This document shows positions 25,457-35,025 of a stretch of 64,000 bases of DNA, piece by piece. The stretch's first letter is position 1. Each line of letters opens with the position of its first letter. The stretch comes from Mucilaginibacter rivuli (GTDB lineage: Bacteria; Bacteroidota; Bacteroidia; Sphingobacteriales; Sphingobacteriaceae). The position numbers were made by a program, and so were the translations under genes. The stretch is taken from assembly GCF_019391655.1 (NCBI RefSeq), contig NZ_JAHXPQ010000003.1, positions 248,001-312,000 on the forward strand, written 5' to 3'. Under the pieces are notes generated by a model. That model made no database searches, had not been told where the DNA came from, and saw only the letters and a list, made by a program, of their open reading frames with translations.

Positions 25457-28400
25457 ATGAAGGTTTTTTTTACTCTTCTTTTTAAACTCAAATGCAGGCT
25501 TTCTCTTTGCATTTTATTGCTTTTTTTTATCGCTTTGGCTCCGGCAACGGTGAGCGCGCAAACCGGCGTACCTTTTACCGGCTATGACCTGGCCTTGCTA
25601 AAGGCCAACGTTAACACCGAACCCTGGCGTACGGGATACAACGCCCTCGCGGCCGATTCACACTCACAGCTCAGCTACAGTATGCATGGGCCTTTTGCTA
25701 CAGTAACACGTGCGCCCAACCTAAACAATCCGGCCTGGCTGGATGATATGATCGCTATCCACAACTTAGCGTTTATGTATGTTTTTACAGGTGATTCAAC
25801 TTATGCCCGAAAGGCTACCAATATGCTGGATGCCTGGGCCGTTACCAATACCACCTGGGGTGGCGGCGAAAACATGCTTGATATTGGCGACCGTGTGGAA
25901 TATTTTGTACCCGCAGCAGATATTTTAAGAAGCACCTTTCCGGGATGGACAGCAGCTAATAGTGCACATGTAAACAATTATTTCCGCAATGTTTTATTCC
26001 CAACTTCATGGGTACCGTCCCCAACAAGGGATGCAAATAAGGGAGCACTTCAAACTGCGATAGCTATTGGTATTGCGGCCTATTTAAAGGACCCCGTTTT
26101 ATGGCAGCAAGCTATTGATGTGTACCGCATGGATGCGGGCGGTGGTTTACGAAATAGCTTACCTAATGGCGAAGTGGGCGACTCGGGCCGTGATGACCAC
26201 TGGTTTGAGCAGATACAGGCGCTTGGATGGAGTGCCGAAGTGGCCTGGAAACAAGGCGTTGACATGTTTGCAGAGTTTAACAACCGCTTACTTAACATTG
26301 GCGAGCTATACAGCCAATACAGCCAATCGCCTGCGGGTACTTTAACATTTATACCGTTTGGCGGCTATGCCAGTTATTGGACCGGTTGGGGAATAGGCCC
26401 CGGATATGTTCACAGGCATCCTTTTAATAATATCATAAAGGGAGCGTATGCGCTGCGTAAAGGCATCCCTACACCTTATACCGAACAAATACGCGCTAAG
26501 GCAGGCGAAGATGGGTTTTCGTTTTTGTATTTAAAATCAGCCGATACCTCGCATGCCACACCTTTAACACCGGTTATTTATCCTGCTGATAGTGTTCGGC
26601 CGGTAAGCAATCTTACTACAATTGATATTGGCAACCCGGGCATAGCCGGCAATACATCTTATAATAATGGAACCTGGACGGTGAACTCCGCGGGCACATC
26701 TACCAGTACTGCTTTTAGTTTCAACTTTAAAAAAATCAGTGGCGATGCAGGCCTTGTAGTAAAGGTTAACAGTATGTCGCTCAATAGTGGTGGCTGCGGC
26801 GTTATGTTACGCACATCGTTGGCTCCCGGTGCCACTTTTTATGATATCTTCCTTAAAGCTACGGGCGGCGTGGGCAACCATTATCAGCCCAAGGCGCCCT
26901 GGTGGTTAAAAATTGAGCGTGTAGGCACCCGCATATTTACGTACCATTCGCAAGATGGTGTTAACTGGACGGGGCTTGGTTGCTGGTATTCGGCAACAGG
27001 TTTCCCAACCGATCTGTATGCAGGCTTTTATGCCTTATCTGCTAATGCTTCGGCACAGACTACGGCCGTATTCAGCAATGTGGCCTATAGTCAAACCACA
27101 CCTGCGGGCGCTCCCGATATCAGCAGTGCTACCACAGCTACAGCTACCATTGGTGCACCTTTCAGTTATAACATCATTACAGGTGCCGGCGCATCTTCCT
27201 ATACTGCCGTCGGCTTACCCACGGGGCTTAGCCTTGATGTAACTACAGGTATCATATCGGGCACACCTACCACCTTAGGGCAAAGCGAAATCACCATATC
27301 GGCTACCAATGCAAATGGTACCGGCACGGCATCCCTGATACTGAACGTCATTAATAACCAAATACCCGCGGCACCTGCTTCGGCCGCAGCATCAGTTGTT
27401 AACACCACGCAAATTAACCTTACCTGGGCAGCTTCGGCTAATGCTACCGGTTATGCTGTAAAACGTTCGTTAACTGCCGGCGGGCCTTATACAACCATCC
27501 AGGCAGGAGTTACCGGCACCAGTTTTACGGATGCATCGCCCGTGCCCGAGGTAAGCAACTATTATGTAATTACCGCCCTTACGGGGAACCTGGAAAGCGG
27601 CACTTCAAACGAGGTTTCTGCATCGGTTCCGCCGGCAACGCCGGGCCAGCCGGTAGTTGTAACTAAAAGCAACGAGTTGGATGTAAGCTGGAATGCAGCT
27701 TTGGGCGCAGCAACTTATAATGTAAAACGGAGCACCGTAAGCGGCGGGCCGTATGCCACTATAGCCAACGTATCCGCTACAAGCTATAATGATATGAATG
27801 TAAGCAACGGAACTCCGTATTATTACGTAATTTCTTCCCTCGGCCAAACTAAGGAAGGTGCAAACTCTACTGAAGCATTTGGTGTACCCGGTTCTACATC
27901 ATCTACCTGGAATCCGCTTGCTACAACCGGTTCCTTTAGCCAGGCTTCAAACTGGGTGGAAAACGCAACGCCTGTAAACCCTGCCATTATTACTTTTTCA
28001 TCATCGGCTGATACTGTTTTAACTAATGATATTGCCGCGCTAACAGCTTCCAGGATACAGTTTAATACTGATGCCGACAGTTATACCATAGCCGGTAATG
28101 CCATACATTTAAGGAATGACCTGGTTAATAATGCCACTACAGGCCATACCCTAAGTATGCCTGTTGTACTGGATACTTTGTTAAGTGTAAACACGGTTAC
28201 CAGCAGCACAGTATCATTAACGGGCAATATAAGCGGCAGTGGCAGTTTACTTAAAACAGGCATAGGCTATCTTTATATATCCGGAGCCAATACGTATTCG
28301 GGTAATACAACACTAAACGGCAACCCGCAAAGCTGGCCCGCAATATACGGTACAATAATATCCGGTACCGGTACAGGCGCACCATCAGCACCAACATCCG

Positions 28401-31400
28401 GCCCGTTAGGAACAGGTAAGATCATTATGAACGGCGGGGCACTGCTTGCCGGGGGTGGCGCTGCAACCCTGTATAATGATATAGTAGTTAACGCAGGGAA
28501 AACAAGTTATATTTATGAGCCCTCGGATGCTATTAGTTTATATGGTAAGATGACGGGCAGCGGAACCATCATTCAGGATGGAAATGCTTCCAGTGCCCCC
28601 TTGCATCTTTATGGAGATAACAGTGGTTTTACCGGTACTTTTGTAGATAAATTACGAAGCGGCAACAACCGGGTGCGTTTTGAAGCCGCACAGGCAGGCA
28701 GCGCCGCCGCTTACTGGAACCTGGATGCTAACGGAAATGACTGTGTAGGCCTCACGTTTACCACAGGCACCTTAAATTTTGGAGCGTTAAGCGGCAGAGG
28801 GGCAATTAGATATGATGGCGCGGGTGGCGGCAGCCCCATAATCAGTGTGGGTGCATTAAACCTCAATACAAATTTTAGTGGTACCATAACAGGCACCATT
28901 AATGTGGAAAAAGTAGGAACAGGCATACAATATTTTACCGGCAATCATAATTACTCGGGCACAACAACCATAAAAGGTGGTAAATTTATGTTTTCCAACA
29001 ACCCAACAAGCGGCACCTTTATCAGTGCGATAACGGTACAGTCCGGATCTTTAGGCGGTGGTGGTTTAAGCAGCGCCCCTATAACCATAGGTACCGGATC
29101 CGGCACGGGTGCTTTATTGGAGCCGGGCGATCCGAATATAGGTACGCTAACCACAACCAATACATTGACGCTTAAACAAGATGCGACTTATAAAGCCGAG
29201 ATCAGCACAAGCGCGGCCACCAGCGATAAAATTGTTGCAGGTTCGGTTAATTTGATAAACAACCCTAAACTGCTAATAGCACCGGTTGATTCGCTAACTT
29301 TAGCTACCGGTACTTCTTTCACTATTATTGATAACACGGGTACTTTGCCCATTACAGGCACATTTAAAAACCTGCCCGAATTATCGTTACTAAAAGTAGG
29401 TAATTATAATTTCCGTATCACCTACAAAGGCGGCACAGGTAATGATGTGGTACTGTTAGATGACCGTACCACGCCGGTAACCATTACCAGCGCGTTAACT
29501 GATACTGTTTTGATAGGAAGGGCCATGACTTATAGCATTACAGCTATCCAATCGCCAAATCATTTTTCGGCAAGCGGGCTTCCTGCCGGTTTAAGTATTG
29601 ATACACTTGCCGGTGTTATTTCGGGCACACCAACCCAATTCGGCACCTTCCCTGTTACCTTAATTGCTTCAAACGGAAATACCACTGGTACCGCAACGCT
29701 TATTTTAACAGTTCAAAGCACCATTGTTAGCGGTGTGCTGGTTGCGGGAGGTGATGCCAAAGACATTATAGAATGGACCCCTATAGCAAACCTCACTTAT
29801 AATGTTAAACGTGCAACTACTTCCGGAGGACCTTATACTACCCTTGCAAACAACTTAAGTACAACATCATACACCGATGCAACGGTTACTAACGGAAGCA
29901 CTTATTATTATGTGATCACTTCTATCAATAATACAGTTGAAAGCGCAAACAGTACTGAGATAATTGCCAAACCCAATATTGGCCAAAAAGATTATTACAA
30001 ATTTGATGAGCTAAGCGGAACAAAAGCCATTGACGCATGGGGAGCAAACCATGCTGCCCTTGCAGCTGCCGCCACCAGAGCTACGGGTATCTCCGGCCAG
30101 GCATTGTCATTGAATGGAACAGCCAATGCTTATGCCACGCTTCCAAATGGCGCGCTAAGCACCGTAAATGATTTCACCATTTCGGCATGGGTAAAGCTTG
30201 ATGCCCTTGCCACCTGGGGGCGTATTTTTGACTTTGGCACCGGAACCACAAATTATATGTTCCTGGCACCTAAAGGCAGCACCGGGTTCCCGCGTTTTGC
30301 CATCACCAGCGGCGGTGTAGCCGAGCAGGGAATAAATGGAACCGCTCCGGTAACAACCGGTGCATGGACAAATTTTGCGGTAACTCAAGCCGGTGCATTA
30401 GCTATTATGTATGTAAACGGCGTAGAGGTTGGCCGCAACGCCAGCATGACCCTTAAGCCTTCGAGTTTAGGAACTACTACCCAGACATGGATAGGTAAAT
30501 CGCAATTTACTGCCGACCCTATGTTAACCGGCACGGTTGATGACTTTAAGGTATACAGCCGCGCATTAAGCGCTACCGAGATAGCAGCAGCGGTTACTGC
30601 CGTGCTTCCGGCGGGCCCAACAGGCCTGACTGCAACCGGTACTAACCAGGTTTCATTAAGCTGGACCGCTCTAAGTGGCGCAACGGGTTATAATGTAAAA
30701 CGCGCAACAACCAGTGGCGGCCCTTATACAACAATAGCATCTAACATTACAGCAACAAGTTATGTTGATGCGGCTTCAACCGCAGGTGGACCGTATTATT
30801 ATATCGTTACCGCAATTGTGGGATCATTGGAGAGCCTACCCTCTGCCCAGGTAGCCATTACATTGGTACCTGTTGCCCCGGCATCTGTTATTGCCACAAG
30901 TTGGAACGGACGTATAGACCTGAGTTGGAATGCTTCAAGCGGGGCAACCGGTTATACCATTAGCAATGTAACAAATGGTGTTTATACCCCGGTGGGTACT
31001 ACTACTGCCTTAACATACAGCGTTACCGGCTTAACAAACGGAACACCTTATGTTTACGCAATATCTGCTAACAACGCCGTTGGTACAGGTCCTTCCAGCG
31101 CTTCGGCTACAGCTACACCAATAGGCCAGCCCATAGTAAATACTGTTTGGGCCCATGCCGATATTGGCACAGTAGTGCAAACCGGTAACGCGGGTTACGC
31201 CGGCGGAATGACACTATATGGTGCAGGTGCCGACGTTTGGGGCAATGCAGACGCGTTTCATTTTAGTTACCAGACCTTAAACGGCGATGGCGCCATTGTT
31301 GCCCATGTTGCTTCACTGCAAAACTATGGCACAACAACAGCCATTTCGGGAAATGCAAAAGCCGGTATTATGATGCGTGCAACGCTCCTGGCCAACTCAA

Positions 31401-34400
31401 TCCATACCATGGTTGATGTTACCCCAACAGTAGGTGTCGAATTTATTCGCCGCACGGCAACAGCCGGTTCAAGCGCGTCAAGTTCAACAACAGGTATTGC
31501 AGCACCTTATTGGGAAAAACTGGTACGCTCCGGTAACACATTTACAGCTTACCGGTCTACCGATGGTAACACCTGGACTTTGGTTGGTACTGCTCAAACC
31601 ATTACCATGCCCGCATCTATTTATGTTGGCTTAGCAGCCTGCAGCCATAACACCGCTGTTTTGTCGCAGGCAAGGTTTGATACCATAAGTATTTCTTCGG
31701 CCATACCAAAAATCACCAGTAGTAAAACAGCCGGCGGGGTTTATGGTTCGGCTTTTATTGATACCATCAAAGCAACCAATTCACCTTATCATTTCAGCGC
31801 AAGCGGTTTACCCGCGGGTTTAAGTATGAATACAGGGAACGGTATAATTTCCGGGTCACCTGCGGCTGCGGGTACGTTTGCAGTAATTGTTAGTGCAACC
31901 AACGCAACCGGTAATAGCGGAGGCCTGGATACCCTAAAGCTTGTGATAAGCAAACTCAACCAATCTATCACTTTTAATACCCTACCGGCAAAGTTGGTTA
32001 ACAATGCTGATTTTACCCCCGGTGCAACAGCAAGTTCGGGCCTGGGAATAACCTATACCAGTGCTGATACTTCTAAAGCAACCATTGTTAACGGGAACAT
32101 CCACATTAAAGGAGCGGGTATAGTTACCATTACCGCATCGCAGGCCGGTAACGCTGCCTATCTTGCAGCAGCTTCAGTAAGCCAAAGCCTTACTATTAAT
32201 AAGGTTGATCAAACCATCGCTTTCAATCCGTTACCAAACAAATTAGTTACCGATACCGATTTTGATGCCGGTGCGACAGCAAGTTCAGGCTTAAGCGTTA
32301 ATTACACCAGCGCTGATACTAACGTAGCGACCATCGTTAATGGCAAAATTCACATCACGGGCGCAGGTACAACCAATATTACAGCTAACCAAACAGGTAG
32401 CAGCATATATTTACCAGCTGCACCGGTTACGCAGTTGTTAACGGTAAGCAAGCGCTATCAAACTATAACGTTCTCTTCCCTGTCACCAAAAACAATGGCC
32501 GATAGCGATTTTAGCATAGGCGCAACTACTAATTCAGGCCTGGTGATAAGCTATACCAGTTCCGACCAATCGGTTGCGACTATTGCAAATGGCATCATCC
32601 ACATTACCGGAGCAGGTACAACTACCATTACTGCATCGCAAGCCGGAAATGGAACATACAACCCTGCAATCAGCGTAAGCCAAAGCTTAACGGTTAACAA
32701 ACTGGATCAAAGCATTACTTTCAATACCTTGTCGGCTAAAACCGTAGTTGATAGCGCTTTTAGCACAGGGGCAACCACCAATTCAGGCCTGCAAATTGAT
32801 TACACCAGCTCTGATCCAACAGTTGTAACCATCACAAATGGCATCATCCACATTACCGGAGCAGGTACAACTACCATTACAGCATCGCAAGCCGGAAATG
32901 GAACATACAACCCTGCAACCAGTGTAAGCCAAAGCCTGACGATCAATAAGCTTAATCAAACCATCACATTTAGTGCTCTACCTGCTAAAAAATTGGGCGA
33001 TGCCGATGTTAGCCTTAATGCGACAGCAAGTTCAGGTTTACCGGTAACTTACTCAAGCTCAAATACCAGTGTAGCCACCATTGTAAATGGTAAGCTTCAT
33101 ATTGTAGGTGCGGGTATTAGCAACATAACCGTACAACAGGCGGGTAACCAAACGTATGTTGCAGCAACAGCAACACAGGCATTTACTGTGGCGTCATTTA
33201 ACATCCAGGTACAATCATTAGACGGCGACAACGGGCAATTAACCAATAATGTAGCCAGGCCATATTTAAAGATCGTTAACCAGGATTCTGTAGGCGTAAA
33301 TTATAGTGAACTTACTATGCGCTACTGGTTCACTGCAGAAAACTATGCGGGCATTAACACATGGATAGATTATGCACAGATGGGAAATAACAATGTTGCT
33401 ATGCGATACGTTCAATCTCCGGACCCAAAAACAGGTGCATTGGGCTATATCGAATATAGTTTTGCATCAGGTGCTAAACTGAATGCCAACAGCAATACCG
33501 GTGTTATCCAATCGCGGTTTGCAAATCAAGACTGGTCTAACCTATCCGAAGCGGATGATTATTCGCACCAAAATAACACAGCCAACTATGCAGTTAACAA
33601 CCATATTACCCTTTACAGGAATGGTCAATTGATATTTGGCACCGAACCGGCTACTGTACCTGTTGCTCCGCATTTTAATGTGTTTTATCAAAACCAAAAC
33701 CAGGTAGCTAATGGTAACTCCATCAGCACCTACCTTAACATAAATAATACAGGTAACGTAGCAGTAGCCTACAGCGACTTAACCGTAAGGTATTGGTTTA
33801 CCAGGGAAGGCTCCTCCCCTTTAAATCTTTCGGTAGATTATGCTAAACTGGGAAGTAGTAAGATCAGCGGAAAATTTGTTACGGTAAGCCCTGCAGGCAA
33901 TGGCGCCGATACTTACCTCGAAATGGCAGTTAATTCTTCTGCAGGCGCGCTTTATCCACTAAGCGCTACAGGTAATATGCAATACCGGATCAATAAATCC
34001 GACTGGAGTGCTTTTAACGAAGCAAATGATTACTCTTACCTGGTTAAAGGTGCAATGGCCGAAAACAACCATATCACCGTTTACTACCAGGGCCAACTGA
34101 TTTACGGAACTGAACCATCAGCGGCAAGCGTTACTACTGTTAAAACAGGTACACAAACCAATAATGATGTGATAGCCCCCGCAACGGCAACTGCTCCTGC
34201 CGCCGGCGATCATGTTCTTATTTATCCAAATCCGGTGAGCAACGGGCAATTCAAAGTTAAGCTTACGCCTGATCTGTTGAACAAAGATATCAACTTAGCC
34301 ATTACCGATTCTTTCGGCAGGGTGCTGCAGCGCAATTTGTTCCACAGCAGTGATGGGGTTTTGCAGGTATCTTTAAATCAAGGCTTTGCACCGGGCGTTT

Positions 34401-34453
34401 ATTTTGTACAGCTAAATAAACAAACAGCTATAAGGCTGCTCATTATTCAATAA
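25457..34453 (+). CDS. Giant secreted lyase with CBM3 modules and type IX tail
   Basis: A 2,998-residue modular enzyme. The ATG at 25457 starts a signal peptide (cleaved after VSA, about 33); the frame opens 60 bp earlier. Approximate order: alginate-lyase-like domain 36-360; DUF1349-like 388-545; He_PIG 552-632; two FN3 635-808; autotransporter-type beta-strand repeats 815-1341; He_PIG; FN3; LamG-like 1510-1715; two FN3; second DUF1349-like 1893-2081; He_PIG; five 83-residue Ig-like repeats 2166-2580; two CBM3-like modules 2584-2733 and 2738-2888; type IX sorting domain 2917-2998 (LIYPNPVSNG). The lyase active-site block is DSGRDDHW (242-249) instead of ESGRDQGH, and NW is NK (194-195). Probably released or surface-bound via type IX secretion, holding cellulose-like polymers through CBM3. 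Confidence 0.85.
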   Translation: MKVFFTLLFKLKCRLSLCILLLFFIALAPATVSAQTGVPFTGYDLALLKANVNTEPWRTGYNALAADSHSQLSYSMHGPFATVTRAPNLNNPAWLDDMIAIHNLAFMYVFTGDSTYARKATNMLDAWAVTNTTWGGGENMLDIGDRVEYFVPAADILRSTFPGWTAANSAHVNNYFRNVLFPTSWVPSPTRDANKGALQTAIAIGIAAYLKDPVLWQQAIDVYRMDAGGGLRNSLPNGEVGDSGRDDHWFEQIQALGWSAEVAWKQGVDMFAEFNNRLLNIGELYSQYSQSPAGTLTFIPFGGYASYWTGWGIGPGYVHRHPFNNIIKGAYALRKGIPTPYTEQIRAKAGEDGFSFLYLKSADTSHATPLTPVIYPADSVRPVSNLTTIDIGNPGIAGNTSYNNGTWTVNSAGTSTSTAFSFNFKKISGDAGLVVKVNSMSLNSGGCGVMLRTSLAPGATFYDIFLKATGGVGNHYQPKAPWWLKIERVGTRIFTYHSQDGVNWTGLGCWYSATGFPTDLYAGFYALSANASAQTTAVFSNVAYSQTTPAGAPDISSATTATATIGAPFSYNIITGAGASSYTAVGLPTGLSLDVTTGIISGTPTTLGQSEITISATNANGTGTASLILNVINNQIPAAPASAAASVVNTTQINLTWAASANATGYAVKRSLTAGGPYTTIQAGVTGTSFTDASPVPEVSNYYVITALTGNLESGTSNEVSASVPPATPGQPVVVTKSNELDVSWNAALGAATYNVKRSTVSGGPYATIANVSATSYNDMNVSNGTPYYYVISSLGQTKEGANSTEAFGVPGSTSSTWNPLATTGSFSQASNWVENATPVNPAIITFSSSADTVLTNDIAALTASRIQFNTDADSYTIAGNAIHLRNDLVNNATTGHTLSMPVVLDTLLSVNTVTSSTVSLTGNISGSGSLLKTGIGYLYISGANTYSGNTTLNGNPQSWPAIYGTIISGTGTGAPSAPTSGPLGTGKIIMNGGALLAGGGAATLYNDIVVNAGKTSYIYEPSDAISLYGKMTGSGTIIQDGNASSAPLHLYGDNSGFTGTFVDKLRSGNNRVRFEAAQAGSAAAYWNLDANGNDCVGLTFTTGTLNFGALSGRGAIRYDGAGGGSPIISVGALNLNTNFSGTITGTINVEKVGTGIQYFTGNHNYSGTTTIKGGKFMFSNNPTSGTFISAITVQSGSLGGGGLSSAPITIGTGSGTGALLEPGDPNIGTLTTTNTLTLKQDATYKAEISTSAATSDKIVAGSVNLINNPKLLIAPVDSLTLATGTSFTIIDNTGTLPITGTFKNLPELSLLKVGNYNFRITYKGGTGNDVVLLDDRTTPVTITSALTDTVLIGRAMTYSITAIQSPNHFSASGLPAGLSIDTLAGVISGTPTQFGTFPVTLIASNGNTTGTATLILTVQSTIVSGVLVAGGDAKDIIEWTPIANLTYNVKRATTSGGPYTTLANNLSTTSYTDATVTNGSTYYYVITSINNTVESANSTEIIAKPNIGQKDYYKFDELSGTKAIDAWGANHAALAAAATRATGISGQALSLNGTANAYATLPNGALSTVNDFTISAWVKLDALATWGRIFDFGTGTTNYMFLAPKGSTGFPRFAITSGGVAEQGINGTAPVTTGAWTNFAVTQAGALAIMYVNGVEVGRNASMTLKPSSLGTTTQTWIGKSQFTADPMLTGTVDDFKVYSRALSATEIAAAVTAVLPAGPTGLTATGTNQVSLSWTALSGATGYNVKRATTSGGPYTTIASNITATSYVDAASTAGGPYYYIVTAIVGSLESLPSAQVAITLVPVAPASVIATSWNGRIDLSWNASSGATGYTISNVTNGVYTPVGTTTALTYSVTGLTNGTPYVYAISANNAVGTGPSSASATATPIGQPIVNTVWAHADIGTVVQTGNAGYAGGMTLYGAGADVWGNADAFHFSYQTLNGDGAIVAHVASLQNYGTTTAISGNAKAGIMMRATLLANSIHTMVDVTPTVGVEFIRRTATAGSSASSSTTGIAAPYWEKLVRSGNTFTAYRSTDGNTWTLVGTAQTITMPASIYVGLAACSHNTAVLSQARFDTISISSAIPKITSSKTAGGVYGSAFIDTIKATNSPYHFSASGLPAGLSMNTGNGIISGSPAAAGTFAVIVSATNATGNSGGLDTLKLVISKLNQSITFNTLPAKLVNNADFTPGATASSGLGITYTSADTSKATIVNGNIHIKGAGIVTITASQAGNAAYLAAASVSQSLTINKVDQTIAFNPLPNKLVTDTDFDAGATASSGLSVNYTSADTNVATIVNGKIHITGAGTTNITANQTGSSIYLPAAPVTQLLTVSKRYQTITFSSLSPKTMADSDFSIGATTNSGLVISYTSSDQSVATIANGIIHITGAGTTTITASQAGNGTYNPAISVSQSLTVNKLDQSITFNTLSAKTVVDSAFSTGATTNSGLQIDYTSSDPTVVTITNGIIHITGAGTTTITASQAGNGTYNPATSVSQSLTINKLNQTITFSALPAKKLGDADVSLNATASSGLPVTYSSSNTSVATIVNGKLHIVGAGISNITVQQAGNQTYVAATATQAFTVASFNIQVQSLDGDNGQLTNNVARPYLKIVNQDSVGVNYSELTMRYWFTAENYAGINTWIDYAQMGNNNVAMRYVQSPDPKTGALGYIEYSFASGAKLNANSNTGVIQSRFANQDWSNLSEADDYSHQNNTANYAVNNHITLYRNGQLIFGTEPATVPVAPHFNVFYQNQNQVANGNSISTYLNINNTGNVAVAYSDLTVRYWFTREGSSPLNLSVDYAKLGSSKISGKFVTVSPAGNGADTYLEMAVNSSAGALYPLSATGNMQYRINKSDWSAFNEANDYSYLVKGAMAENNHITVYYQGQLIYGTEPSAASVTTVKTGTQTNNDVIAPATATAPAAGDHVLIYPNPVSNGQFKVKLTPDLLNKDINLAITDSFGRVLQRNLFHSSDGVLQVSLNQGFAPGVYFVQLNKQTAIRLLIIQ
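31952..33196 (+). repeat. Five in-frame 249-bp tandem repeats (Ig-like)
   Basis: Units start at 31952, 32201, 32450, 32699 and 32948, each exactly 249 bp (83 residues) with the pattern LxQSITFxxLPAK ... SSGLxxTYTSxDxSVATI ... GAGTTTITASQAGNxxY. Units 3 and 4 share a nearly identical DNA stretch of about 100 bp (32587-32685 against 32836-32934), indicating recent duplication or gene conversion. Confidence 0.9.
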
Positions 34454-34493
34454 TACTATGGGCTTCAGTTAGCCGTAATTGTATAATAATGGC

Positions 34494-34534
34494 AAAACAG
34501 GGCACAATCATGTAAATGGTTGTGCCCTTGTTTA
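34494..34534 (+). terminator. Terminator after giant lyase
   Basis: GGGCACAATCA pairs with TGGTTGTGCCC (one G-T or wobble pair) around a 6-nt loop, followed by TTGTTTATTT. It lies about 45 bp after the stop codon. Confidence 0.7.
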
Positions 34535-34721
34535 TTTAGTAAATTGAGGATGTTTTTTGTAAAATGAGTATAAATATGCTTTCGCGATGTCTTTATGGTT
34601 ATACGTCTGTTTATTCATTAGTAAAAGGCTTGGGCAACGCATCTGTTTTTGTGGGAGTTATTTAACCCCTCGATTTAGTAATTGATGATAAAAACTTATT
34701 TGAATTGTTTAATTTTAGGCA

Positions 34722-34871
34722 ATGAAAAAAAATGCAATTGGAACTGACCCGCAAGATATTTTCAAAATAGAAAAATTGAAAGTAAGCGATGCGGATATAA
34801 AAAAGCATTGGGATAAAGTTTTTTCAGCAATTGCAATAAATAAACCTAAAGTAAAAGCCGGTAATCAATAA
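34722..34871 (+). CDS. Small hypothetical protein, 49 residues
   Basis: A short frame that starts MKKNAIGTDPQDIFKIEKL and ends in KPKVKAGNQ. It is charged, with a predicted central amphipathic helix (SDADIKKHWDKVFSAIAI), no signal peptide and no known motif. It stands alone between the giant lyase terminator and the HTCS gene and has codon use like its neighbours. It could be a small cytoplasmic protein or a chance frame. Family not recognised. Confidence 0.4.
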   Translation: MKKNAIGTDPQDIFKIEKLKVSDADIKKHWDKVFSAIAINKPKVKAGNQ

Positions 34872-35025
34872 GTCTTTATAATTACATGAATAGCTATCTT
34901 ATCAAAAGTAAGAACCTATTCATCACCTTTAACTAAGCATGAGTTTGATATGGTTAGTTAAATCCTGATATATAAATAGCGTTTGTAACTTGAATAAAAA
35001 GATACACTTACGGTACTCAAATTAT

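Noticed and set aside
31952..33196. 249-bp repeats as a CRISPR-like or intergenic repeat array
   Set aside because: They are in frame, encode Ig-like domains and have no spacers.
34661..34680. CTCGATTTAGTAA, a half-match to the LacI-type palindrome
   Set aside because: Only one arm is present and the other side is CCCC; no promoter elements around it.
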